Counted from the first letter of the stretch, positions 33,056 to 44,342 are shown. The stretch: DNA of 64,000 nucleotides from Nocardioides cremeus (GCF_030518195.1 NZ_JAULSC010000015.1:1-64000), one strand, 5' to 3'. Notes: generated from the letters alone by a model not told the origin. A program made the numbers and translations.

Positions 33056-33940
33056 TCAGTGCGGCAGGTGCCGCTCGGTGGCCACCACACGGCCCTTGCG
33101 CAGGTGCACCACGACCATCTCGCCGGGCGCCAGGGCCGGGTCGTCGAGGCCGAGCGCCTCGAAGACCAGCGGAAGCACCGGGCGGTGGGTGCACAGCACC
33201 GCGCCGCGGCGGGTGGTGTGCAGGTCCTCGACCAGGCCGGTGACGACCTTGGTCACCGAGCCCTCGGTCGCGGCGCCCTCGGTCACCTCCTCGACGTGCT
33301 CGAGGTCGGCCCCGATCGTCTCGGCGTACGGCGTGAGGGTCTCGAGGCAGCGCACCGCCGGCGAGGTCGCCAGCCGGCGCACGTCGTACGCCGCGAGCAC
33401 CGGCACAAGTCCGAAGGCCTGGGTGCGCCCCACCTGCTGCAGCGGGCGCTCCCGGTCGTCGCCGCGCCACGTCGAGCGGGCCCGGGCGCGGGCGTGGCGC
33501 TGCACGACCAGGGCGTGGGTGCGCTTGCGCACGCCGAGCGCGGTCTCGAGGAGCTCCCGGTCGCGCTCGTAGGTCAGCAGCGCCGCGGCCTCCTCGACCG
33601 GCACCCAGCGCACGCCGCTGATCTCGTCGTTCAGCTCGTAGTGGTCGACGGAGTCGTCGGAGACCACCCGCCCGACCCAGTAGTGGACCGTCTTCATGGT
33701 CTTGGCGTTGGGGTAGCGCTGCGAGGGCAGCGGCGGGCCCAGGCGCACGTGCAGCCCGGTCTCCTCCTCGACCTCGCGCACGGCGGCGGTGCTCGCGTGC
33801 TCCCCCGGGTCGAGCTTGCCCTTGGGGAAGGACCAGTCGTCGTAGCGCTGCCGGTGCACCAGGAGCACCTCGCGGCCGGGCCGGAAGACCACCACCCCGG
33901 CGGCGAGGACGTCACGGGACCGGCTCGGGACGTCTGCCAT
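33056..33940 (-). CDS. mutT1: NUDIX hydrolase fused to histidine phosphatase (MutT1 type)
   Basis: The protein has 294 residues. The N-terminal domain has a NUDIX box (GKLDPGEHASTAAVREVEEE, then TGL) at residues ~40-62. The C-terminal domain is a phosphoglycerate-mutase-like phosphatase with the catalytic VVQRHARA (RH motif) and a late THRPVLP His. In mycobacteria MutT1 of this architecture degrades 8-oxo-GTP and diadenosine polyphosphates. It lies upstream of the pst operon on the same strand, separated by the PHO box region. Confidence 0.9.
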   Translation of the reverse strand: MADVPSRSRDVLAAGVVVFRPGREVLLVHRQRYDDWSFPKGKLDPGEHASTAAVREVEEETGLHVRLGPPLPSQRYPNAKTMKTVHYWVGRVVSDDSVDHYELNDEISGVRWVPVEEAAALLTYERDRELLETALGVRKRTHALVVQRHARARARSTWRGDDRERPLQQVGRTQAFGLVPVLAAYDVRRLATSPAVRCLETLTPYAETIGADLEHVEEVTEGAATEGSVTKVVTGLVEDLHTTRRGAVLCTHRPVLPLVFEALGLDDPALAPGEMVVVHLRKGRVVATERHLPH

Positions 33941-33985
33941 GCCCGTAGTCTCACACCACCTTCGCCGCGATGAGGAGCCCGACCC

Positions 33986-35167
33986 GTGCCCGAGCCGAGC
34001 AGCAGCTCATCCACCAGCACCTCCGCCACCGCTGCCGACGACGTCTCGACGGCCGGGATGGACCCGCGGCGCCGCGCGCTCGTCGTGGCCGGCGTGGTGG
34101 TCCTGACCCTGCTGCTGATCGCCGTGCTCGCAGTGGGGGTGCGCTGGTGGCGCGGGCCCGGCAGCGACCTCGAGCGGGCGGTCTCGCTTGCCCCCGCCGA
34201 CAGCCAGCGCTGGACCTGGACCGACTGGGCGGCGGTGCGCGAGCGGCTGGGGGTCACCGGCACCGACGAGGCCGCCGTACGCCGCCTGCTCGACGCGGGC
34301 TTCGACGCCGACCTGACCTCGGCCTCGGGGCTGGTGGAGTCGGCGCCGCTGCTGGTGCAGTCGTTCGGCTGGTCGCCGGCGAGCATCGACTGGGAGCTGC
34401 TGGCGCAGTCGCCGGATGGGGCGCTGGAGATCGTGGGGCTCGGCGAGGACGCCGACACCGCCGCGCTGGGCGACCGGCTCGAGGCGATCGGCTACACCCG
34501 CCCCGACGAGGCCGACGGGGTGTGGGAGGGCGGCGAGGAGGTGCTGGCCCGGCTCAACCAGGCCAGCGGCACCGCCGGCACCCCCACCCTGCAGTTCGTC
34601 GCCTTCGACGAAGACCGCTCGCTGGTGCTGACCAGCGACCAGCGCACCTACCTCGAGCGCGGCCTCGAGGAGGCCGCCGAGGAGCACGAGCCGAGCGCGG
34701 CCGGCGTCACCGACGTGCTCGGCACCCTGCCCGAGCAGCCGCTCAGCGCGGTGCTGCTCACCGGGGAGCAGGCCTGCGGCGCGCTGTCGATGGGCGCGGC
34801 CGGCGAGTCCGACCAGGCGGCCGCCGACGAGCTGCTGGCGCAGGCCGGGCCGGTCAACCCGCTGACGGGCTTCATGCTGGCGCTGCTGCCGCCCGAGGAG
34901 GACGGTGACGGCGGCTCGCAGGAGCCGCTCGACCTGCGGGTCGGGCTGGGCTTCGAGAGCGAGGAGCAGGCCCGCACCAACGCCGACACCCGCGCCGCGC
35001 TCGCCGCCGGCCCCGCGCCCGGCCAGGGCGGGGCGTTCTCCGACCGGTTCAGCGTCGACGAGGTCACCGCCGACGGCACCACCGTCACCCTCGACCTCTC
35101 CCCCGTCGCCGGCGCCTACCCCCTCAGCGACCTCTCCGACGGCCCCGTCCTCTTCGCCACCTGCTGA
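33986..35167 (+). CDS. Membrane-anchored protein of unknown function
   Basis: The gene encodes 393 residues from GTG 33986. A Ser/Thr-rich N-terminus and one membrane helix (residues ~30-52) precede a ~335-residue domain likely outside the cell. The opening SLAPADSQRWTWTDWAAVRE is typical of a group of actinobacterial one-helix proteins; two Cys may form a disulfide. No catalytic motif is evident. It is divergent from mutT1 and ends at palindromic repeats. Confidence 0.7.
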   Translation: MPEPSSSSSTSTSATAADDVSTAGMDPRRRALVVAGVVVLTLLLIAVLAVGVRWWRGPGSDLERAVSLAPADSQRWTWTDWAAVRERLGVTGTDEAAVRRLLDAGFDADLTSASGLVESAPLLVQSFGWSPASIDWELLAQSPDGALEIVGLGEDADTAALGDRLEAIGYTRPDEADGVWEGGEEVLARLNQASGTAGTPTLQFVAFDEDRSLVLTSDQRTYLERGLEEAAEEHEPSAAGVTDVLGTLPEQPLSAVLLTGEQACGALSMGAAGESDQAAADELLAQAGPVNPLTGFMLALLPPEEDGDGGSQEPLDLRVGLGFESEEQARTNADTRAALAAGPAPGQGGAFSDRFSVDEVTADGTTVTLDLSPVAGAYPLSDLSDGPVLFATC

Positions 35168-35177
35168 GGGCCCCCCT

Positions 35178-35302
35178 CGTTGGTCGAGCAGTGAGGAGCG
35201 CCAGCGACGAGCGACGCCGAGACCCCGCGAGAACCGCGCTCGCAGTACGCCATGGAGTCACCGGGTTTCGAGACAGGCGCTGCGCGCCTTCCTCAACCAA
35301 CG
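35178..35302. repeat. Palindromic intergenic repeat, copy 1
   Basis: It begins CGTTGGTCGAGCAG and ends CTCAACCAACG. The left arm is the GAGGAGCGCCAGCGACGAGC type; the right arm is a different type with an internal GGCGC-GCA-GCGCC-like palindrome. A GAGACCCC / GGGTTTC pair forms the inner stem around a variable centre with a GTACGCC motif. It lies between convergent genes. Confidence 0.85.
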
Positions 35303-35306
35303 ACGT

Positions 35307-35450
35307 CGTTGGTCGAGCAGTGAGGAGCGCCAGCGACGAACGACGCCGAGACCCCGCGAGCTGCCCACCACGGTGACCACGCGGCGTACGCCATGGGGTC
35401 ACCGGGTTTCGGCGACGCTCGAGCCTTCGGCCCTCGCTGCTCAACCAACG
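35307..35450. repeat. Palindromic intergenic repeat, copy 2
   Basis: It has the same scaffold as copy 1 (CGTTGGTCGAGCAG ... CTGCTCAACCAACG), 4 nt away in tandem. The left arm is of the GCGCCAGCGACGA type and the right arm of the GCCTTCGGC type. It lies just before the copA stop. Confidence 0.85.
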
Positions 35451-35471
35451 GCGGTGAGGTGCGCGCCTCCG

Positions 35472-37738
<2,267 letters not shown>

Positions 37739-37742
<4 letters not shown>

Positions 37743-37951
37743 GACGTCAGCTCGTATCCCGCCTCGCTGACGGCGCGCTCGACGCTGACCCGCTCGAGCG
37801 GGGCGTTGCTGGTCACGACGACCTCGCCGCTCTCGAGGGTGACGTCGACGGTCTCGACGCCGTCGATCTCGGCGATCTCCTCGGTGACCGAGGCGACGCA
37901 GTGCCCGCAGGTCATGCCGGCGACGGTCCAGGTGCTGGTGTGGGTGCTCAT
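37739..37951 (-). CDS. copZ: Copper chaperone (HMA domain)
   Basis: A 70-residue single heavy-metal-associated domain with [17 protein letters not shown]; Cys15 and Cys18 bind Cu(I). It delivers copper to CopA. Its stop overlaps the copA ATG and it starts 11 nt after csoR. Confidence 0.93.
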
Positions 37952-37962
37952 GCGGTGCTCCT

Positions 37963-38262
37963 TCAGGACTTCACGAGTCGGGTGATGGCGGCGACGGCCT
38001 CGTCGATCTTGGCGCGCCCCTCGGCCTCGCCGGCCCGGGCCGCGTCGGCGACGCAGTGGTGCATGTGCTCGTCGAGCAGCCCCAGCGAGACCGCCTGCAG
38101 CGCCTTCGTCATCGCCGAGACCTGGGTCAGGATGTCGATGCAGTACTGCTCCTCCTCGACCATCCGCTGCAGGCCGCGGGCCTGGCCCTCGATGCGGCGC
38201 AGGCGGGCGAGGTAGTCGTCCTTGCGGTGCAGGTACCCGTGCTGGTGCTCAACCATGTCCAT
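37963..38262 (-). CDS. csoR: CsoR copper-sensing repressor
   Basis: This gives 99 residues from ATG 38262, where a GGGGGG run 7 nt upstream supports the start; an in-frame ATG at 38256 is possible. It is an all-helical CsoR/RcnR protein with the Cu(I) ligands Cys41, His66 and Cys70, in the exact C-x24-H-x3-C spacing of CsoR. It lifts off DNA when it binds Cu(I), inducing itself, copZ and copA. The operator lies 5 nt before its start. Confidence 0.93.
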   Translation of the reverse strand: MDMVEHQHGYLHRKDDYLARLRRIEGQARGLQRMVEEEQYCIDILTQVSAMTKALQAVSLGLLDEHMHHCVADAARAGEAEGRAKIDEAVAAITRLVKS

Positions 38263-38266
38263 AGGG

Positions 38267-38281
38267 TACCCCCCTAGGGTA
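38267..38281. promoter_or_regulatory. CsoR operator
   Basis: TACCC-N5-GGGTA is a palindrome of the kind bound by CsoR, immediately upstream of csoR where it would overlap the promoter or ribosome site. Confidence 0.7.
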
Positions 38282-38300
38282 GGAATGCAAACAAGAAAAG

Positions 38301-38348
38301 AGCCCGGCGCCGCAGGGCCGCTTCGGGGCGGCCCTGCAGGACCGGGCG
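38301..38348 (-). terminator. Terminator after the 63-residue gene
   Basis: A GCAGGGCCGC / GCGGCCCTGC stem with a short loop, inside an outer GCCCGG / CCGGGC pair, stands between the small gene at 38349 and csoR; an A-rich stretch on the plus strand gives a T-rich end on the minus strand. Confidence 0.75.
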
Positions 38349-38540
38349 TCAGGAGGCGTCGCGGCGCAGCGCGATGCCGAGGATGTCGTCGATCTCGGGC
38401 TGGCTGAGGTGCTCCTCGGACTCCGAGGCCGCGATGATGAGGTTGGTGGTCAGCTCGACCTCCCCGAGCAGGTCGGAGTCCTCGAGCGAGACGTCGAACT
38501 GATCGTGCACTCTTCCTCCGCTCAGCTCGTTGATGTCCAT
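38349..38540 (-). CDS. Conserved small acidic protein
   Basis: From ATG 38540 it gives 63 residues, acidic and helical (VSLEDSDLLGEVELTTNLII, then SEEHLSQPEIDDILGI). The longer open frame adds only a low-complexity lead. The pattern of an E-TTNLI helix followed by an LxxxEIDxILGI helix is familiar from small actinobacterial hypothetical proteins. Function is unknown. Confidence 0.6.
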   Translation of the reverse strand: MDINELSGGRVHDQFDVSLEDSDLLGEVELTTNLIIAASESEEHLSQPEIDDILGIALRRDAS

Positions 38541-38633
38541 CGGAGACCAGACTGCCCGACGCACCGGCCAAGCAAACACCCACCGCGACAATTCTGTGCC
38601 AAAACTCAGCAACGCCCGCCCCGGACGCAACGA

Positions 38634-38661
38634 AGGCCCCACCCGTCACCGGGTGGGGCCT
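38634..38661. terminator. Terminator after cspA
   Basis: A perfect 12 bp stem (AGGCCCCACCCG arm) with a 4 nt TCAC loop lies 40 nt after the cspA stop. Confidence 0.8.
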
Positions 38662-38700
38662 CGTCGTGCTGCTACCGGCTAGGAGCCGGAGACGTCCTGA

Positions 38701-38904
38701 TCAGACGGGACGAACGTTCTCCGCCTGCGGGCCCTTGGGGCCCTGCGTGACGTCGAACTCGACCTTCTGGTTCTCGTCCAGGGACTTGTAGCCCTGGGTC
38801 TGGATCGCCGAGTAGTGCACGAAGACGTCGTCGCCGCCGTCCTCCTGCGCAATGAAGCCGAAACCCTTCTCGGCGTTGAACCACTTAACGGTGCCCTGTG
38901 CCAT
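38701..38904 (-). CDS. cspA: Cold-shock protein
   Basis: The 67-residue cold-shock domain has both RNA-binding motifs: KGFGFI (RNP1) and DVFVHY (RNP2), after GTVKWFNAE. It binds single-stranded RNA and DNA as an RNA chaperone. AAGGAG lies 11 nt upstream. The 234 nt before it (to 39138) hold no ORF and probably carry a long 5' untranslated leader. Confidence 0.95.
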   Translation of the reverse strand: MAQGTVKWFNAEKGFGFIAQEDGGDDVFVHYSAIQTQGYKSLDENQKVEFDVTQGPKGPQAENVRPV

Positions 38905-39138
38905 GTGCTTGGTACTCCTTAGTCAAAGCGAGGACCGTCACTTCGACGGCCCGGCAAACTTGATGCGGTGACACGTCGCTCCGACTTGCTTTGACCTTGG
39001 CAGGACCCGTACAAGCTGAAACGCCGTTGGATCACAAACTCCGCTGGCGTCGACCTGCTGGAACTTGCATCTGTTGCTGAGCCCCACACTACCGCGCCCA
39101 CCCCGTCCGCAAACCAATCGCGGGCGTCTTTTTCTCGA

Positions 39139-40797
39139 TCACCCGGTGAACGGGGCCCGTTCGCGGGCGCAGAAGACGTCCTCGGCGGGCGTGCGGGCGG
39201 TGCTCAGGGCCTGTCGCACCAGCGCCGTGGCACACCTGTTGGTGCCCGTGGCGACGTGGCCGGTCTCACCGGTCGTGACCAGCCGCGAGCCGGGCATCAG
39301 CTCCTGCAGCGCCACCGCGCCGCTCAACGGGGTGGCCGGGTCGTGACGGTTGCTGACCACCAGCAGCCGCTCGGCACCCGGCATCGCGAACGGTCCGCGG
39401 TAGGCGTCCTCGCCCGAGCCCGGCCAGGCCGCGCAGGCCGACGAGCTCCACGACCACAGCGGACCGAAGTCGGCGCCCGCGGCGCGGGTGCGCTCGGCGT
39501 TCTCGACCCAGGCGTCGGTGTCGGTGGGGTTGAGCGCGTCGGAGCACAGCACCCCGTGGAAGCTGCCGTCGACCCAGATCCGCGAGCCGGCGCGCCGCTG
39601 CGCGGCGGTGGCGCTCCACGGGCCGGGGAACGGGGAGTCGGCCAGGCGGTCGCGGACCTCGCGCACGCTGCGCGTCAGCGACCCGTCCACCTCGGCCGCC
39701 TCGCCGGAGAGCGGGCGGCCGGCGGAACGGGCCAGCTGGCGCTCGGCACGGAAGGTGAAGTCGGCGATGAAGGCCACGTCGCCGCCGTAGAGCATCCCGA
39801 GCGTGGCGCCGACGAAGTCGGAGTAGGACAACCCCACCCGGCGCGCGGCCGCGCGGTCGCCGCGCAGCCGGGCCGCGACCGCGTCCCAGCGGCCCAGCGC
39901 ACCGCCGGCCAGGCGGCACTCCCGCCGCCCGGCGGCGTCGCACTCGGCGAGCCCGGCAGCCAGCGCGTCGCGGGCGCCGACCTCGCTGCCCAGCCGGCCG
40001 CTGGCGGGCAGGCTGGCGCCGGGGGTGCCGTCGGGCAGGTCGCGCCCGGTCGTCCAGGCCACCGGGTCGAGCACGCCGTCGACGACCGCGACCCGCACCG
40101 TGTCGGGGAACAGCGAGACCCAGGTCGCGCCCAGTACCGATCCGTAGGACGCCCCGAAGAAGCTCGCCTGCTCGTCACCCAGCGCCTGGCGCACCAGGTC
40201 CATGTCGCGGGCCGTGTCGGCGGTGCTCATGTGGTCGACGATCCGCTCGCGCCCGCACAGGCGCTGCACGGTGGCGTCGAACTCCAGCCAGTCGCGCCGC
40301 TGGCTGCGGGTGTCGGGGAAGGCCACGCGCGGGTACGACGCGTCGCTGCGCCCGCGGCAGGCCAGCCCGCTGCTGCCGGCGACGCCGCGGGGGTCGACAC
40401 CGACCACGTCGAAGCGCTTGCGCACCTTGGGCCCCAGCAGCCTGGCGGCGTACGGCGCGAAGTCGGCCGCGCCGCCACCCGGGCCCCCGGGGTTGACGAA
40501 GACGGCGCCGACGCGCCGGGCGGGCTTGCGGGCCGGGACCCGCACCAGGTTGAGGGTGATGTCGGCGCCGTCGGGCTCGTCGTGGTCGAGCGGCGCGACC
40601 ATCCGCCCGCAGTCGAAGCGTCCGCAGTCGCGCCAGCGGATGGTGGGGGTGTCGGCTGCCGACGTACGCAAGGCGGCTGCGGACGGCGCGGTGGGTGCCG
40701 ACGAGGCCGGCGCGGTGGCCAGGGTGGCGAGCAGGGGGACCGAGACCGCGAGCGCGGCGACCAGGGAGGCCGCGCGGCGGGAGAGGGGCGATGTCAC
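39139..40797 (-). CDS. Secreted alpha/beta hydrolase, TAP-like C-terminal domain
   Basis: From GTG 40797 the product has 552 residues. A signal peptide (residues ~1-35) leads to a two-domain hydrolase of the SlpD/SlpE or tripeptidyl-aminopeptidase type. The oxyanion segment FVNPGGPGGG, nucleophile FFGASYGSVLG, an Asp in NRHDPATPL and His in ETGHVATG complete the triad. It probably cleaves peptides outside the cell. The start is not fixed by a clear ribosome site. Confidence 0.85.
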   Translation of the reverse strand: MTSPLSRRAASLVAALAVSVPLLATLATAPASSAPTAPSAAALRTSAADTPTIRWRDCGRFDCGRMVAPLDHDEPDGADITLNLVRVPARKPARRVGAVFVNPGGPGGGAADFAPYAARLLGPKVRKRFDVVGVDPRGVAGSSGLACRGRSDASYPRVAFPDTRSQRRDWLEFDATVQRLCGRERIVDHMSTADTARDMDLVRQALGDEQASFFGASYGSVLGATWVSLFPDTVRVAVVDGVLDPVAWTTGRDLPDGTPGASLPASGRLGSEVGARDALAAGLAECDAAGRRECRLAGGALGRWDAVAARLRGDRAAARRVGLSYSDFVGATLGMLYGGDVAFIADFTFRAERQLARSAGRPLSGEAAEVDGSLTRSVREVRDRLADSPFPGPWSATAAQRRAGSRIWVDGSFHGVLCSDALNPTDTDAWVENAERTRAAGADFGPLWSWSSSACAAWPGSGEDAYRGPFAMPGAERLLVVSNRHDPATPLSGAVALQELMPGSRLVTTGETGHVATGTNRCATALVRQALSTARTPAEDVFCARERAPFTG

Positions 40798-40843
40798 CGC
40801 GACATCATCGACCCCGCGGGGCCCCGGGCGTGGGCGAACCGCC

Positions 40844-41662
40844 CTACCGGCGGGTGCGCTCGACGAAGGCCTGCACCGCGTCGGTGTGGTCCTGGGTGTG
40901 GTGGGAGATCGCCTGCATCGCTGCGCTGAGCTCGAGGACGCCCTCGAGGTCGCGCTGCTGGGACTCCTGGAGGAGCTTCTTGGCCATCCGGGTCGCGTGC
41001 GGAGGGTTCTTGGCGACCCGCTCGGCCAGGTCGCGGGCGGCGCCGAGGAGGTCCTCGGGCTCGACGACGCGCGAGACCATCCCCCACTCCAGAGCGGTCG
41101 CGGCATCGACCCGGTCGCCGGTCAGGGCCATCTCGGCGGCCCGGGCCGGCCCGATCGCGCGGGTCAGGAACCACGCTCCCCCGTCGCCGGGGATGATCCC
41201 GAGCTGCACGAAGGACTCGGCGAAGAAGGCCTTGGTGGAGGCGATGCGCAGGTCGCACATCATCGCCAGGTCGCAGCCGGCGCCGACCGCGGGACCGTTG
41301 ACGGCCGCGATGAAGGGCACCTCGCAGCGGCGCAGCGCCAGCGGGATCTGCTGGATGCCGTGCCGGTAGCCGTTGCGCTGCTCGTACGGCGCCCCCGAGA
41401 ACATCCCGCGCCGCTCGGCCATCTCGTGCACGTTGCCACCGGCCGAGAAGGCCGACCCGGCCCCGGTCAGGATGACCGCGCGCACGTCGCCGTCGCGGTC
41501 CACCCGGGCGGTGTGCTCGACGAACGCCGCGACCACGTCGGGCCCCGAGATCGGGTTGCGGGTCTCGGGCAGGTCGATCGTCCAGGTCTCGACGTGGCCG
41601 TCACGCTCGACGCGCAGGGGGCCGTCGTGGGTGGTCGTGGCCTCGGGTCCGGTGCTGGTCAT
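40844..41662 (-). CDS. Crotonase-fold protein, catalytic Glu residues replaced
   Basis: The protein has 272 residues with the full crotonase fold: SAFSAGGNVHEM and NGPAVGAGCDLAMMCDLRIA form the oxyanion hole. The usual catalytic Glu positions (GGCE and QPE) read as GAGCD and ESF, so ordinary enoyl-CoA hydration is unlikely; isomerase, hydrolase or decarboxylase chemistry is possible. TAGGGT lies 6 nt before the ATG (leaderless). It follows the next crotonase gene by 19 nt. Confidence 0.8.
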   Translation of the reverse strand: MTSTGPEATTTHDGPLRVERDGHVETWTIDLPETRNPISGPDVVAAFVEHTARVDRDGDVRAVILTGAGSAFSAGGNVHEMAERRGMFSGAPYEQRNGYRHGIQQIPLALRRCEVPFIAAVNGPAVGAGCDLAMMCDLRIASTKAFFAESFVQLGIIPGDGGAWFLTRAIGPARAAEMALTGDRVDAATALEWGMVSRVVEPEDLLGAARDLAERVAKNPPHATRMAKKLLQESQQRDLEGVLELSAAMQAISHHTQDHTDAVQAFVERTRR

Positions 41663-41681
41663 GGCCGCACCCTAGTGGGCC

Positions 41682-42449
41682 TCAGATGTCCTCGAAGGAC
41701 CCGCCGCGGCCCCGGCCCGCCGCGAACCGGCCCGCGCCGGCGAGCCCGTCGGCCTCGAGGGAGACCAGCCCGATGGCGAGCTCGCGCCGCATCGCCTCCT
41801 CCTCGGTCTCGCCCCACTGGGCACGCGCCGAGCGGAGGTCGCCGCGCAGGCAGGTCTGCGGCATCCGCGCGATGTCGTGGGCCAGCGCGGTGGCCGCGGC
41901 CCGGACGGTGCCGGCCGGGGCCACCCGGTTGACCAGGCCCATCTCCAGCGCCTCCTGCGCACCCACGGCCCGGCCGGTGAGGATGAGGTCCATCGCCCGG
42001 CCGTGGCCGATGAGGCGCGGCAGCCGCACCGTCCCGCCGTCGATGAGGGGGACCCCCCAGCGGCGGCAGTAGACCCCGAGGACGGCGTCCTCGTCGGCCA
42101 CCCGCAGGTCGCACCACACGGCGAGCTCGAGCCCGCCCGCGACCGCGTGGCCGTGGATCGCGGCGACCACCGGCTTGGAGAGCTCCATCCGGGTCGGCCC
42201 CATCGGCCCGTCGCCGCCGGGCGAGACCCGGTTGGCCTCGGTCGTGCCGACCGCCTTCAGGTCGGCCCCGGCGCAGAACGAGGGCCCGTCGCCGGCCAGC
42301 ACGGCGACCTTGGCCTCCGACTCCTCGAAGTCGCGGAAGGCCTGCGCCAGCTCGTCGGCCATGGAACGCCCGACCGCGTTGTGCCGCTCGGGGCGGCTCA
42401 TCACGATCGTGGTGACGTCGCCGTCGGTCTCGACGCGCACGTCGTTCAT
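41682..42449 (-). CDS. Crotonase-fold protein (enoyl-CoA hydratase-like)
   Basis: The protein has 255 residues. GPSFCAGADLKAVG and HGHAVAGGLELAVWCDLRVA mark the oxyanion hole; the first catalytic Glu (GGLE) is present but the second (QPE) reads YCR. This subgroup is widespread in actinobacteria and its substrate is not known. It is the first of two co-directional crotonase genes. Confidence 0.8.
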   Translation of the reverse strand: MNDVRVETDGDVTTIVMSRPERHNAVGRSMADELAQAFRDFEESEAKVAVLAGDGPSFCAGADLKAVGTTEANRVSPGGDGPMGPTRMELSKPVVAAIHGHAVAGGLELAVWCDLRVADEDAVLGVYCRRWGVPLIDGGTVRLPRLIGHGRAMDLILTGRAVGAQEALEMGLVNRVAPAGTVRAAATALAHDIARMPQTCLRGDLRSARAQWGETEEEAMRRELAIGLVSLEADGLAGAGRFAAGRGRGGSFEDI

Positions 42450-42631
42450 CAGGTCTCCTCGCGTCGTGGTCAGGGCGGCCAGGACGGCCAGGTCTGGGCG
42501 GTGCGGCCGGCCCCCGACCTGGCAGGACCGTGCCCTGCGGGCCCGTCGCCGTCAACCACGAGCCCGGACGGCCGCACGAGGGGCCGCAGGTCGGCTACGG
42601 TCACGCACACCCACCAGGAAGCGAGCCCGGC

Positions 42632-43933
42632 ATGCTGCACCGACTCCGCTCGTACGCCGACAGCGTGCGCAGCAGCCTCTTCTTCGTGCCGATGGTCTGC
42701 GTCGTGACGGCCGTGGTGCTCGGGGAGGTGATGCTCCTGGTGGACGCGTGGGTCGAGGGCATCCACCCCCGGCTGACCGCCACGGTCGACAGCGCCCGGA
42801 CAGTCCTGACCACGGTGGCCGGCGCGACGCTCACCTTCGCGGGCATCGCGTTCTCGGTCAGCCTCCTGCTCATCTCCCTGGCCTCGAGCCAGTACTCGCC
42901 GCGCGTGGTGCACGGGATGTTCCGCGACCCGTTCAACAAGCGGGTCATGGGGCTGGTGATCGGCACCTTCACCTACTGCCTCGTCGTGCTTCGTGCGGTG
43001 CGCAGCTCGCTGGAGTCCGAGGGCGACGGGATCGTGCCCAGCGTCTCGATCCTGCTCGCCGTGGTGCTGGGCATCGCCTCGATCCTGGCCATCGTCGCGT
43101 TCATCAACCACGCGGCGCACTCGATGGACATCTCCAAGATCCTGCACCGGGTCACCTGCGAGGCGCTCGAGCAGGCGCGGGTGGGGTGGCCGGAACCGGA
43201 CCCCGACGCCGACGCCACGGACGCCGGTGAGGCGCTCGGCCTGCCCGACACCGCCGCGCCGGTGCGCTTCGTCGGTCACGGCTGGGTGCAGAACGTCGAC
43301 TACGACGGCCTGCTGGCGGCGGTCCCGGCGGGCTGCCGGGTGCGGCTGGACACCTTCGCCGGGCTCTACGCGGTCCAGAACACGCCGGTGTGCCACGTCT
43401 GGCCGCCGGACGCGGTCGACGACGACGTCGAGGACGCCATCCGGCGCGCCGTGATCGTCGGCGAGACCAGGACCATGCAGCAGGACCTGGCCTACGGCGT
43501 GCGCCAGCTCGCCGACGTCGCGCTCAAGGCGATGAGCCCGGGCATCAACGACCCGACGACCGCGCACGACGCGCTCTCGCACATGGGGGTGCTGCTGGCC
43601 GACCTGCTGCGTCGCGTCCCTCCCGCGCAGCGGCTGAGCGGCGACCGGGGCCAGTCGTTGATGGTGCCGAGGGCGACCACACACGAGCAGCTGGTCGGCC
43701 TGGCGTTCGACGAGCTGCGCATCGCCTCGGCCGACCAGCCGACCGCGCTGATCTACCTGCTCGAGGTCCTGCACTCCGTGGAACGCTCGCTCGACACCGA
43801 GCAGCGCCCGGGCGCGGTGTCCGCCCTGCGCCGGCAGGCGGCGATGGTGCACACCATGAGCCAGGACGCGCCCGCGCTCGACGCGGACCGCGAGCGCGTG
43901 CGCGCGGCGTACGAGTCCCTCTTCAGGGCCTGA
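42632..43933 (+). CDS. DUF2254 membrane protein
   Basis: From ATG 42632 it has 433 residues. Four membrane helices lie in the first ~190 residues (including TTVAGATLTFAGIAFSVSLL and SSQYSPRVV, typical of DUF2254), followed by a soluble C-terminal part with the conserved SPGINDPTTAHDAL motif. The family function is unknown. It overlaps the convergent CBS gene by 11 nt. Confidence 0.88.
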   Translation: MLHRLRSYADSVRSSLFFVPMVCVVTAVVLGEVMLLVDAWVEGIHPRLTATVDSARTVLTTVAGATLTFAGIAFSVSLLLISLASSQYSPRVVHGMFRDPFNKRVMGLVIGTFTYCLVVLRAVRSSLESEGDGIVPSVSILLAVVLGIASILAIVAFINHAAHSMDISKILHRVTCEALEQARVGWPEPDPDADATDAGEALGLPDTAAPVRFVGHGWVQNVDYDGLLAAVPAGCRVRLDTFAGLYAVQNTPVCHVWPPDAVDDDVEDAIRRAVIVGETRTMQQDLAYGVRQLADVALKAMSPGINDPTTAHDALSHMGVLLADLLRRVPPAQRLSGDRGQSLMVPRATTHEQLVGLAFDELRIASADQPTALIYLLEVLHSVERSLDTEQRPGAVSALRRQAAMVHTMSQDAPALDADRERVRAAYESLFRA

Positions 43934-44342
43934 CGCGGCGGGCCGCCGCGCGCGACGCGACGTCCCGGTCGCTGCAGAACCCGTCGCCGGTGCGCTTGAG
44001 GCACAGCAGCCCCAGCAGCGTGCCGGCCCGGTCCACCACGGCAAGACGCCGCTGGCCGGTGGCGACGAGGTGTGACCGCGCGGCTTCGAGAGGGTCGAGG
44101 GGAGCCACGGTGCGCCCCTCCAGCCTGGAGATCGAGACCGCCGGGGCGGCCGGGTCGGAAGCATCCGTGGCCTCGAGGTCGGCCCGGGTCACCGTGCCGA
44201 CCAGGCGGTCGCCCGAGACCAGCAGCGCCATGTGCACGTGGTCGTCGAGCAGCAGCGCGCGCACGTCGCCGACGCTCGCGTGGGCCGGCAGGGTCTTCGG
44301 GGCACGCAGCATCGCCTCGGTGACCCTGCCTGACCCAGCCAT
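43923..44342 (-). CDS. CBS-domain protein
   Basis: From ATG 44342 it has 139 residues forming a pair of CBS domains: TEAMLRAPKTLPAHASVGDV, then LLVSGDRLVGTVTRADL, and the second RRLAVVDRAGTLLGLLCL. CBS pairs bind adenine nucleotides. The longer open frame upstream is not needed. The C-terminus (KRTGDGFCSDRDVASR) is a typical CBS-protein ending in actinobacteria. Confidence 0.82.
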   Translation of the reverse strand: MAGSGRVTEAMLRAPKTLPAHASVGDVRALLLDDHVHMALLVSGDRLVGTVTRADLEATDASDPAAPAVSISRLEGRTVAPLDPLEAARSHLVATGQRRLAVVDRAGTLLGLLCLKRTGDGFCSDRDVASRAAARRVRP

